Assembly: GCF_024295805.1 (NCBI RefSeq)
Contig: NZ_JANCLX010000012.1
Span: 1-64,000, forward strand
DNA: 64,000 bases
Direction of reading: 5' to 3'
Source: Streptomyces cucumeris
GTDB lineage: Bacteria; Actinomycetota; Actinomycetes; Streptomycetales; Streptomycetaceae
Made by a program: the position numbers and the translations under genes. Position 1 is the first letter of the stretch. Each line of letters starts with the position of its first letter. The notes beneath the pieces were generated by a model, which saw only the letters and a program-made list of their open reading frames with translations, made no database searches and was not told where the DNA came from. This document shows positions 1 through 5,541 of the stretch, one piece after another.

Positions 1-84
1 TCGCCGCCCGCGGACCGGATCCGCCGGCATCAGCGGCTCGATCCGGTCCCACATCGCATCGGTGATCACTAATCGGACAGGCAC
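1..84 (-). CDS. IS5-type transposase, N-terminal fragment cut by window edge
   Basis: Read leftwards from a GTG at 84 (an alternative GTG lies at 69), this frame stays open to the window edge and encodes the stretch MWDRIEPLMPADPVRGRR. That is the usual N-terminus of IS5-family DDE transposases of Streptomyces, where it precedes the domain-of-unknown-function segment and the catalytic core. Only about 28 residues are visible, so intactness cannot be judged. It sits at the outer flank of a strip of integrated-element debris beside a tRNA gene, a typical place for insertion sequences. The terminal inverted repeat was not identified with confidence. Family assignment is from recognised sequence style only. 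Confidence 0.6.
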   Translation of the reverse strand, partial: MPVRLVITDAMWDRIEPLMPADPVRGRR

Positions 85-343
85 ATCCGATCAACTCACC
101 AACCCATCAAAGAGACACGCGCTAGCCAGCGGGCTCCGGGCGGGCGCCTCGCGCTGAAGCCAAGTCCGTTGCGGCGCTCGTCATCGGCTCACCGTCTGGA
201 CCGCCCGGTTCCTTGCGGGCGTCTCTCCACGCCCGCCGACTCACCCGTGCCGCAGCGCTCGACCGGGAAGCCCGTAGGAGCGGGAGGGACGCGTAGCTGG
301 TGCGTCGTCCACCGCGCATCTGCCTGCCCTTAAGAGGCCTGTT
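85..343. other. Non-coding stretch between IS fragment and toxin gene
   Basis: No convincing gene is seen here. The stretch should contain the insertion-sequence end. Near 337-353 a short inverted repeat (GGCCT ... AGGCC) flanks a TTTCAT core and overlaps the stop codon of the neighbouring toxin gene. It could be a terminator stub or an IS end, and I cannot decide which. Confidence 0.4.
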
Positions 344-745
344 TCATAGGCCAATCAATCGCACGCGGTCATTGCAGAGCCTGGCCATGTCGTCGGTGTC
401 GGAGGTGAGTACGGCGACGGGTGGCGGCTGGCGCAGTGCTGCCTCAGCCACGGTGGCGTCGATCGCGTATTTGTGCCCGTGCAGTCCCGCTGACTTGAGT
501 AGTTCGGCGGCAGCCTTGGCCGCCTGTTCGGTGACAGGTTCCACCTTGACCCGTGAGAGGGCCCAGTTCAGGCGTGGGAGGTTCACTCGCGAATGGCTGA
601 CTTCGACGATGGTGTTGGCGCTGACGACGAGATCAGCTCCCATCTCGTGGAACACCTGGAACATCGCGAGGATTTTGCGGTCCTGGGCAATCCAGGCGGA
701 CAGTCCCTGGGAGTCCAGGACGACGGTCTCAAGGTGCGTGCTCAC
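344..745 (-). CDS. PIN-domain ribonuclease toxin (VapC-like)
   Basis: This 133-residue protein has the four acidic positions expected of a PIN-domain nuclease: D11 in VVLDSQGLSAW, E48 in NTIVEVSHS, D96 in YAIDATVAE and D116 in LTSDTDD. VapC-type toxins of this fold are Mg-dependent endoribonucleases that cut tRNA or rRNA when freed from their antitoxin. The start codon overlaps the stop of the upstream antitoxin gene by 4 bp (ATGA), so the two are translationally coupled. Length is normal for the family and no key residue is missing, so it may be active. It is the outermost of several toxin modules next to the tRNA-Gly attachment sites. Function is inferred from the fold and the pairing. Confidence 0.75.
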   Translation of the reverse strand: MSTHLETVVLDSQGLSAWIAQDRKILAMFQVFHEMGADLVVSANTIVEVSHSRVNLPRLNWALSRVKVEPVTEQAAKAAAELLKSAGLHGHKYAIDATVAEAALRQPPPVAVLTSDTDDMARLCNDRVRLIGL

Positions 746-990
746 GCGGCGTCCGTCTGGTCGGTACCCACAGCGGGGCCGAAGATCTTGGCGCGGGCAT
801 CGGCCAGCTCTTCGTCCGTGAAGGCGCCCTGCTCCTCCTGGTGGCGTCGCAGATCGTCGCCGAGGAGCTGGTGCCGGATCTGCCGGGCTACTGCTTCAGC
901 CACGTAGCCAGACACGTTGTCCGTGAGCTTCCTCAACTCGGCGACCTGCTCGGTGGGTAGGGTGACGGTGATGCGTGTTGTGGCGGACAT
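742..990 (-). CDS. Antitoxin partner of PIN toxin (VapB-like)
   Basis: This small protein of 82 residues is read from the ATG at 990. An upstream in-frame extension to 1059 exists, but the segment from MSATTRITVTLP onward looks like the true N-terminus. TTRITVTLPTEQVAELRKL resembles a ribbon-helix-helix DNA-binding segment, and the C-terminal half (about 50-82) is acidic and helical, as expected for a toxin-neutralising tail. The stop overlaps the toxin start by 4 bp. VapB-type antitoxins bind their own promoter and the toxin, so the expected regulation is autorepression at the region just right of 990. Confidence 0.7.
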   Translation of the reverse strand: MSATTRITVTLPTEQVAELRKLTDNVSGYVAEAVARQIRHQLLGDDLRRHQEEQGAFTDEELADARAKIFGPAVGTDQTDAA

Positions 991-1061
991 GAGGCCAGCA
1001 TACTCCAGTATGCGTCTGCGTCGGGGATCGGTCGCGGACAGTCGTGTCTGTGAAAACACAG

Positions 1062-1135
1062 AAGGCCCGGGTCGCTGACCTGGGCCTCAGCCGTGGAGCG
1101 GGTGACGGGAATCGAACCCACGCTCTGCTTGGGAA
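1062..1135 (-). repeat. Degenerate attachment-site copy: 3' half of tRNA-Gly plus terminator
   Basis: This 74-base stretch matches the 3' half of the intact tRNA-Gly at 3719-3792 and its downstream terminator stem (AAGGCCCGGG ... CCTGGGCCT). Identity stops inside the anticodon loop, after GCTTGGGAA on the plus strand. Compared with the functional gene it has a G-to-A change in the T-stem and a 2-base deletion next to the anticodon stem, so it is the most decayed of the three copies. A perfect 5-bp hairpin (CTGTG-AAAA-CACAG, 1048-1061) abuts it on the left. It reads as an old att site left by site-specific integration into the tRNA 3' end. Confidence 0.8.
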
Positions 1136-1244
1136 TCACCGTAGCTCTCGGGCGGTCCCACGGCCGTGGCCTGGGAAACCCCTTCGCGGGCGACTTCGAC
1201 GTCGGCACCCGGGTGACCGCTGTTGACTGCGGTTCTCCGACTGT

Positions 1245-1265
1245 TCTGGCACGCATCTGGCACGC
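1245..1265 (+). repeat. Direct repeat pair, possible integrase arm sites (copy A)
   Basis: Two copies of TCTGGCACGC lie at 1245-1254 and 1256-1265, 11 bp apart start to start. About 30 bp to the left is TGACCGCTGTT. The same arrangement (repeat pair with 11-bp spacing, plus TGACCGCTGTT) recurs beside the second att copy. Paired short direct repeats flanking an attachment core are typical arm-binding sites of tyrosine integrases. No integrase gene is left in the window. Confidence 0.5.
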
Positions 1266-1272
1266 CGTGGCC

Positions 1273-1683
1273 TCACGGCAGGAGTGTCAGCGCTGGCACG
1301 TGGAGCGGCTTGATGGCACGGAAGTGGCGGTGATCAAGTGTGGCGACGCTGGGAGCCTTGAGGCGCTCTGCGAGGGCGACCACTGAGGCATCGGCAACGC
1401 CAAGAGGGAATCCGCGGTACTCCCGCATGAGTTCGGCCATGCGGGAAAGGTCGTCTCGCTCGGTGGATACCTGGACGAGGTCCTTTGCGGCAACGGCTTC
1501 GATGAGATTGATCTCTGCGTCGGGACTCACGTACTTGGCGAGCAGGTAACAGGCTTCGGTGAGTACGTACGGCGTGATCAGTAGCTCACCGTCGTGGGAC
1601 TCCAGCAGCTCGGCACAGCTCTTGTGGTCGGGATCGTTCCGGTTCAGCAGGGAGACGATGGGGCCCGTGTCAACGATCAGCAT
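1273..1683 (-). CDS. PIN-domain ribonuclease toxin (second VapC-like)
   Basis: This 136-residue protein is read from the ATG at 1683. The longer frame from 1731 overlaps the antitoxin too far and adds non-conserved residues. The PIN acidic residues are visible: D5 in MLIVDTGPIV, E43 in VLTEACYLL, D98 in GVADASVVAL and D117 in VATLDHRHF. The start lies 14 bp inside the end of the upstream antitoxin gene, a coupled arrangement. Expected role: an RNA-cleaving toxin held by its partner, which would stabilise the integrated segment between att copies A and B. It is not closely similar to the PIN toxin at 344-745, so it is a separate acquisition rather than a duplication. Confidence 0.78.
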   Translation of the reverse strand: MLIVDTGPIVSLLNRNDPDHKSCAELLESHDGELLITPYVLTEACYLLAKYVSPDAEINLIEAVAAKDLVQVSTERDDLSRMAELMREYRGFPLGVADASVVALAERLKAPSVATLDHRHFRAIKPLHVPALTLLP

Positions 1684-1891
1684 CGGCCTCGCCGAGCTCC
1701 TCGCGAGCGATGTTCTTGGCGCGGGCTCCAAGATCGTCAGACGGTCCGTCGAAGCTGCGTAGGACGCGGAAGCGGCTCGGCGGAGGTGTCTTCACCAGTC
1801 GCAGGGCGTGCCGACGCAGCTCTTCGACTTGCTCAGGTTCAAGTCGCTCGATGATGTCGTGTAGATCGCTGTAGTCATGGGCGGCAGTCAT
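1670..1891 (-). CDS. Antitoxin partner of second PIN toxin
   Basis: This 73-residue acidic, helical protein (ERLEPEQVEELRRHALRLVK in the middle) precedes and overlaps the PIN toxin gene. That position, the small size and the charge pattern are what mark it as the antitoxin; the family itself is not one I can name. Proteins of this style, with a central EELRRHALRLV helix, are common upstream of PIN toxins in actinobacteria. A GAGAGTC-type purine-rich stretch just before the ATG (plus-strand 1892-1900) could serve as ribosome-binding site. Regulation is probably by autorepression. Confidence 0.65.
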   Translation of the reverse strand: MTAAHDYSDLHDIIERLEPEQVEELRRHALRLVKTPPPSRFRVLRSFDGPSDDLGARAKNIAREELGEADADR

Positions 1892-2000
1892 CGTGACTCT
1901 CCCTGTCGGCCGTCTCTGCTGTCACGATAGCGCTCGACCTAGGACGTCGCCGAGGACTCGGCAAGTGATGGCGAATCGGGCACGCGACGCTGAGCGCGGT

Positions 2001-2089
2001 CTAGACAACAAACAAGGCCCGGGTCTGTGACCTGGGCCTTCGTCGTGGAGCGGGTGACGGGAATCGAACCCGCGCTCTGAGCTTGGGAA
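2001..2089 (-). repeat. Attachment-site copy: 3' half of tRNA-Gly plus terminator
   Basis: These 89 bases correspond one-to-one to 3674-3762, which spans the functional tRNA-Gly 3' half and its terminator. The tRNA part (44 bases from TGGAGCGGGTG to GCTTGGGAA) is identical; only a few substitutions occur in the terminator and spacer. Identity ends exactly in the anticodon loop, the usual crossover position for tyrosine integrases using tRNA genes. To the right the sequence continues TCACCGGGTAG, and copy A continues TCACCGTAG, so both junctions share the same non-tRNA arm. It lacks a tRNA 5' half and cannot make a tRNA. Confidence 0.88.
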
Positions 2090-2286
2090 TCACCGGGTAG
2101 TCGACACGGATCAGGTCGCTGACCAGCGCAAACGAGCACTGACGGCAAGCTGTCGTGCTTGCCGCAGCATCCGTCATTGACCGCTGTTTACCGCGCTATC
2201 TGGTGCGCTTCTGGTGCGGAACCCGGCGCACTGCCGACGAATCCGCTCCAGGGTCCAGTCCCGTGATAGCGAGATCTGTTCACCCG
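2090..2286. other. Element arm next to att copy B, no gene
   Basis: No credible gene lies here. Beyond the att junction this interval contains TGACCGCTGTT (2178-2188) and the TCTGGTGCG direct-repeat pair listed separately. A segment near 2240-2260 (GGTCCAGTCCCGTG) is not explained. Confidence 0.4.
2199..2219 (+). repeat. Direct repeat pair, possible integrase arm sites (copy B)
   Basis: TCTGGTGCGC at 2199-2208 and TCTGGTGCGG at 2210-2219 repeat with the same 11-bp spacing as the pair at 1245-1265, again preceded by TGACCGCTGTT. The shared layout beside two different att copies suggests that the elements used related integrases. The inference rests on pattern only. Confidence 0.5.
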
Positions 2287-2577
2287 CTAAAGAGCGGAGA
2301 ACGGGGGGATCACTCGCGTGATCGCGATGAGGTGCAGACGGGGGAGGGGCAGCGCGTAGAACCAGCCGTCGACGAGCAGGGGGATGCGCCGCACCCCGCC
2401 CGGCACGCCCCGTCGCGGTCCTTGACCGAGATCCGTGACGTCAACGCCGACCTCGGCCAGTGCAACCATCTCTCCCGCGAGGCGTTCAACCTCGGCAACC
2501 ACCTGCGGAGGCAGACCCGACACCACGTGCTCGGCGTCCGGGTCATATTCCCAACGCCATGGGTCCCGGTCGCTCAC
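2287..2577 (-). CDS. RelE/ParE-like toxin homologue
   Basis: This 96-residue protein begins MSDRDPWRWEYDPDAEHVV and ends with a beta-rich GWFYALPLPRLHLIAITRV. The layout (an N-terminal helix VVAEVERLAGEMVALAEVG, then beta strands ending in a hydrophobic LHLIAITRV strand) resembles actinobacterial RelE/ParE-superfamily toxins. Those act as ribosome-dependent mRNA interferases or gyrase inhibitors. The start overlaps the stop of the upstream DUF6247-like gene by 4 bp, so the two form a coupled pair. Catalytic residues are poorly conserved in this branch and activity cannot be predicted. It lies between att copies B and C. Confidence 0.6.
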   Translation of the reverse strand: MSDRDPWRWEYDPDAEHVVSGLPPQVVAEVERLAGEMVALAEVGVDVTDLGQGPRRGVPGGVRRIPLLVDGWFYALPLPRLHLIAITRVIPPFSAL

Positions 2578-2975
2578 GCCGCTCCCTGCTCCTGGTCGAT
2601 GCCGGCTTCAGTGCATGCTTTGTCAAGGATGCGACCGATCTCCGCTGCAAGTTCGCGAGCCTCGTGGATATCGTCGGTCTCGGCCGCACGGGCTTCCAGC
2701 GCCCGCAGGCGGGCGGCCCGGTCCGGGTGGCGCTCGACGGCTACGTAGACGGCCCACTGCCCGACGAAGCGACGCATGGGTGCCGCGCTCACCTGCTCTC
2801 GGGACTGCCGTAGTGCCGCGGCGCGCTCGGCATCAAATGTCGGCAGTGCGTCCGGGGCGATCAGTGCAAGAGCAGCGCGCAGTTCCTCAGGCGTGCTCGC
2901 CGGCTGGGCGATGCGGTGAGTTTCCGGATCACTGTCGGCGATGTCGTGCATCGGATGTTCGGGCTGCGTGGTCAT
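2574..2975 (-). CDS. DUF6247-like partner protein, putative antitoxin
   Basis: This 133-residue protein resembles the DUF6247 family, small actinobacterial proteins often encoded just before RelE-like toxins. Visible features are PEELRAALALIAPDALPTFDAERAAAL near residues 28-55, an FVGQWAVYVAVERHPD segment around 89-104, and a C-terminal helix with many Asp/Glu. I chose the ATG at 2975, preceded by CTGGAG at suitable spacing; an internal ATG at 2951 is possible. Its stop overlaps the next gene by 4 bp. The pairing suggests an antitoxin role, but that is inferred from gene order and size. Confidence 0.6.
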   Translation of the reverse strand: MTTQPEHPMHDIADSDPETHRIAQPASTPEELRAALALIAPDALPTFDAERAAALRQSREQVSAAPMRRFVGQWAVYVAVERHPDRAARLRALEARAAETDDIHEARELAAEIGRILDKACTEAGIDQEQGAA

Positions 2976-3253
2976 CGCGGTCTCCAGTGAGGATCGGCAA
3001 GTCCGCTGTGCGCCCTACGGTACGTGTTCGTCCTGCTCGTGCGCATGGAGATGCGCTCGTCCGCTCAAGTTCACTCGGCGGGCTGCTGAGCGCCGTCGAC
3101 GTTGCCAGCGGCTGTCCTCCGCCGACGTCCGGATCTTGCCAGTGACTGTTCTCAGCGCGGCCAGACCGTGGAGGATCAGCCAACGGGCGCAGTTCGCCCA
3201 CCAGCCGCGGCTGCCGTCGTGCCGTATTCATGAAGCTCAGGGAATCGGGATTC
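2976..3253. other. No gene seen
   Basis: This interval probably contains the promoter of the DUF6247/RelE pair (minus strand). No open frame here shows a recognisable protein or a good ribosome-binding site. Confidence 0.35.
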
Positions 3254-3529
3254 TCAAGCGATCTTGACTACGACAGGGAGGAACAGGCCACACCACACCT
3301 GTCGCAGCGATGTCGCGTTCAGATACGCGTCGAGGTCGTCACGAGTCTGGGCCTGGCGGATGACACGCTCGTACATCAGCCGGAAGTCTGCCTCGTCGGC
3401 CAGGTCGCAAATGTAGGGCGGTCCCCAGTCGATGTGGCGCAGCAGCGTGACGCCACCGGTTGTCGGCCCGTCCAACTCGGCGAGTGACTCCGGCAGTACG
3501 TACGGCTTCGCCGCTGCACACCTGCTCAT
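3254..3529 (-). CDS. Small hypothetical protein of a toxin-associated type
   Basis: This 91-residue protein begins MSRCAAAKPYVLPESLAELDGPTTGGVTLL, contains DLADEADFRLMYERVIRQA and ends SLRQVWCGLFLPVVVKIA. In actinobacteria, proteins with the WKPYxLPxSLxELxGPxxGxVxLPxxxDW ... DLADExDxxVMYERV pattern commonly sit next to nucleotidyltransferase (AbiEii-type) toxins. Here the protein stops early after VKIA and no nucleotidyltransferase follows, so it looks like a remnant of such a pair. The link to AbiEii partners is from memory of gene neighbourhoods and needs a search. It is the module closest to the intact tRNA-Gly. Confidence 0.55.
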   Translation of the reverse strand: MSRCAAAKPYVLPESLAELDGPTTGGVTLLRHIDWGPPYICDLADEADFRLMYERVIRQAQTRDDLDAYLNATSLRQVWCGLFLPVVVKIA

Positions 3530-3673
3530 GAATTCAGCATGGCTGATGTGGTCTCTCGGCGGCGCTGATCACACAGCCGAGCGCACCAGGGAGCGAACGC
3601 CGACGCGAGGGGACCGGCCGGCATGCCCGGCGCCTGATCTGGCACGCAACGGGCACGGGAGGCGTAGAGAGGT

Positions 3674-3762
3674 CTAGATAACAAACAAGGCCCGGGTCGC
3701 TGACCTGGGCCTTAGTCGTGGAGCGGGTGACGGGAATCGAACCCGCGCTCTGAGCTTGGGAA
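3674..3762 (-). repeat. Att-equivalent segment in the functional tRNA-Gly locus (copy C)
   Basis: This segment is repeated at 2001-2089 and, in shorter form, at 1062-1135. It comprises the tRNA-Gly 3' half from the anticodon loop to CCA, the spacer and the terminator stem. Beyond 3762 the repeat ends and the tRNA 5' half continues, so this is the copy that restores a full tRNA after each integration. It is the insertion-proximal end of the array. Confidence 0.85.
3687..3713 (-). terminator. Intrinsic terminator of tRNA-Gly
   Basis: An almost perfect 12-bp stem (AAGGCCCAGGTC / GACCCGGGCCTT in the minus direction) is followed by TGTTTGTTATC, a T-rich run. It lies a few bases past the tRNA 3' end and travels with the att repeat in the other two copies. 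Confidence 0.8.
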
Positions 3763-3792
3763 GCTCATGTTCTACCATTAAACTACACCCGC
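3719..3792 (-). tRNA. tRNA-Gly (anticodon CCC)
   Basis: The minus strand folds as a standard 74-nt tRNA including an encoded CCA: acceptor GCGGGTG/CACCCGC, D-arm GTTTAATGGTAGAAC, anticodon stem TGAGC/GCTCA with loop TTCCCAA (anticodon CCC), T-arm GCGGG-TTCGATT-CCCGT, discriminator T and CCA. The anticodon reads GGG glycine codons. Its 3' half is duplicated twice to the left, which marks this gene as an integration hot spot. A strong terminator follows at once. Upstream (right) a short intergenic region should hold its promoter. Confidence 0.93.
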
Positions 3793-4035
3793 GAGGGCGC
3801 CCGATTGGCTGGCGCCGCATCGTCGCTCACTGTACCCCATGGCTGACCCCCGGCGCATTTGTCGTGGGGTCTTCTTGCTGTTCGGGGTGGTTTGGGAGGG
3901 GGAGAAGCGGCTGTTGGGGTGCGGGAGTTGGGGCGTACGGTGGGGGCGCGGAGTGCCGCGTGGAGCGGCAGGCGGTTGATCCCCTAATGTGGCTTTTGTC
4001 GTCCACGTCGTCCACATTCTTGGGGAAGGGACTCA
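3793..4035. other. Intergenic region with divergent promoters
   Basis: No gene is seen in these 243 bases. They lie between the minus-strand tRNA-Gly and the plus-strand zinc-ribbon gene, so they should contain both promoters. A G-rich run near 3890-3960 codes for nothing recognisable. Confidence 0.4.
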
Positions 4036-4200
4036 ATGGAGCGCACCGTCGTCCGTTGTGCTGAAGGACATGTGTTCAGCACCGCCTCGTTCCCGATGCA
4101 GCACCTCACCGCCGACCGGATCGGACCCGGGCGGCTGCTGCGGTGTCCGCGTTGTGCGCGGCTGCGGCATGCGGTGCCCGTGGGGCACCAGAAGCGGTAA
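4036..4200 (+). CDS. Small zinc-ribbon protein
   Basis: This 54-residue protein starts at the ATG at 4036, preceded by a GGGGAAGGG ribosome-binding site. The chain is MERTVVRCAEGHVFSTASFP ... RCPRCARLRHAVPVGHQKR. CAEGH at residues 8-12 and CPRC at 37-40 form a plausible four-ligand zinc knuckle. Tiny zinc-ribbon proteins of this type occur upstream of dcd in Streptomyces. The role is unknown; candidates are a nucleic-acid or protein adaptor. A GC-rich hairpin terminator follows at 4218-4247, so it is probably a single-gene unit. Confidence 0.7.
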   Translation: MERTVVRCAEGHVFSTASFPMQHLTADRIGPGRLLRCPRCARLRHAVPVGHQKR

Positions 4201-4217
4201 CCGATGAGCTCGGGGGC

Positions 4218-4247
4218 GAGGGCCCGGTCCACTGGGGCCGGGCCCTC
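4218..4247 (+). terminator. GC-rich hairpin terminator
   Basis: A 10-bp perfect stem (GAGGGCCCGG / CCGGGCCCTC) with a 10-base loop begins 18 bases after the zinc-ribbon stop codon. There is no T-tract, as is common in this genus. Confidence 0.6.
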
Positions 4248-4354
4248 CGCCGTACCCGGTACCCGGCGGCGGGGCGGACGTTCCGGTCGTCGCGGCTGGT
4301 CCGGGGTCGGGGGCTGGCCATGAGGGGTCATTCCGTTTTGCGTATCCTCATTGC

Positions 4355-4930
4355 GTGCTTCTCTCAGACAAGGACATCCGGACCGAGATCGACGCCGGGC
4401 GGGTGCGGATCGATCCGTATGACCCGACGATGGTGCAGCCCTCGAGTATTGACGTCAGGCTGGACCGGTTCTTCCGGGTGTTCGAGAACCACCGCTACCC
4501 GCATATCGACCCGGCGGTGGAGCAGCCCGATCTGACGCGGCTGGTGGAGCCCGAGGGCGACGACGCGTTCATCCTGCACCCCGGGGAGTTCGTCCTGGCG
4601 TCGACCCTTGAGGTCGTCAGCCTTCCGGATGACATCGCCTCCCGGCTGGAGGGAAAATCGAGCCTGGGGCGGCTGGGGCTGCTGACGCACTCCACAGCCG
4701 GGTTCATCGACCCGGGCTTCTCGGGGCATGTGACGCTCGAGCTGTCGAACGTCGCGACGCTGCCGATCATGCTGTGGCCGGGGATGAAGATCGGGCAGCT
4801 GTGCATGTTCCGGCTGACCTCGCCCGCCGAGCACCCCTACGGCTCGGCGCGTTACGGCTCCCGCTACCAGGGGCAGCGCGGCCCGACCCCCTCGCGGTCG
4901 TTCCAGAACTTCCACAGGACGCAGGTGTGA
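4355..4930 (+). CDS. dcd: dCTP deaminase
   Basis: This 191-residue protein starts at GTG 4355. It carries the dUTPase-superfamily core: PSSIDVRLD near residue 29, the GKSSLGRLGLLTHSTAGFID segment near 100-119 and VTLELSN near 126. Dcd converts dCTP to dUTP for dTTP synthesis in the cytosol. The sequence is close throughout to the mycobacterial enzyme, which also hydrolyses dUTP, including the LEGKSSLGRLG and SRYQGQRGPTPSRS-type tail, so bifunctional dCTP deaminase/dUTPase activity is plausible. The last 4 bp overlap the phosphoribosyltransferase gene, giving a two-gene operon linked to nucleotide metabolism. Length is normal. Confidence 0.95.
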   Translation: MLLSDKDIRTEIDAGRVRIDPYDPTMVQPSSIDVRLDRFFRVFENHRYPHIDPAVEQPDLTRLVEPEGDDAFILHPGEFVLASTLEVVSLPDDIASRLEGKSSLGRLGLLTHSTAGFIDPGFSGHVTLELSNVATLPIMLWPGMKIGQLCMFRLTSPAEHPYGSARYGSRYQGQRGPTPSRSFQNFHRTQV

Positions 4931-5451
4931 CCGGGGTGAGTGACAGCGTGAGCGGGAGCGAGAAGCGGGAGAACCTCACCTACGAGCGGTTCGGCACCGC
5001 CGTCCGGGAGCTCGCGCAGACGATCGCGGACGACGGCTACGAGCCGGACGTCGTGCTCTCCATAGCCCGGGGCGGCGTCTTCGTCGCGGGCGGGCTGGCG
5101 TACGCGCTGGACTGCAAGAACATCCACCTGGTCAACGTGGAGTTCTACACCGGCGTCGGCACCACCCTCGAGATGCCGGTCATGCTGGCCCCGGTCCCCA
5201 ACGTGATCGACTTCTCCGACAAGAAGGTGCTGATCGCGGACGATGTCGCGGACACCGGCAAGACGCTGAAGCTGGTGCGGGACTTCTGCCTCGGCACGGT
5301 CGCCGAGGTGCGCAGTGCCGTGATCTACGAGAAGTCGCAGTCACTGGTGAAGTGCGAGTACGTCTGGAAGCGCACCGACGAGTGGATCAACTTCCCGTGG
5401 TCGGTCGAACCGCCGATCGTGCGGCGCACGGGACAGGTGCTCGACGCCTGA
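4927..5451 (+). CDS. Phosphoribosyltransferase family protein
   Basis: This 174-residue protein starts at a GTG (4927) overlapping the dcd stop (GTGA); GTG 4936 is an alternative. The PRPP-binding loop is visible as KVLIADDVADTGKTLKL (about residues 100-116), with an N-terminal VVLSIARGGVFVAGGLAYAL segment (about 40-59). These are type I PRTase features, as in hypoxanthine or xanthine salvage enzymes. The C-terminus WKRTDEWINFPWS matches the base-recognition hood of guanine/xanthine PRTases. It probably salvages a purine base with PRPP in the cytosol, but the exact base cannot be read from sequence. The coupled position after dcd fits a nucleotide-supply operon. Confidence 0.85.
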   Translation: MTGVSDSVSGSEKRENLTYERFGTAVRELAQTIADDGYEPDVVLSIARGGVFVAGGLAYALDCKNIHLVNVEFYTGVGTTLEMPVMLAPVPNVIDFSDKKVLIADDVADTGKTLKLVRDFCLGTVAEVRSAVIYEKSQSLVKCEYVWKRTDEWINFPWSVEPPIVRRTGQVLDA

Positions 5452-5492
5452 GCGGCGTAAGGCCCAGGCGTGGACGTGGATGTGAGGGGTGC

Positions 5493-5514
5493 GGGGCCCG
5501 CTGGTGCGGGCCCC
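5493..5514. terminator. Bidirectional terminator hairpin
   Basis: A perfect 9-bp stem GGGGCCCGC / GCGGGCCCC with a TGGT loop lies between the convergent phosphoribosyltransferase and Yip1-family genes. Confidence 0.7.
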
Positions 5515-5541
5515 TCAATCGTTTCCGCCGCCGCGTGACGG

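Noticed and set aside
337..353. IS terminal repeat overlapping the toxin stop codon
   Set aside because: The inverted repeat is only 5 bp and no matching repeat could be found at another position in the window.
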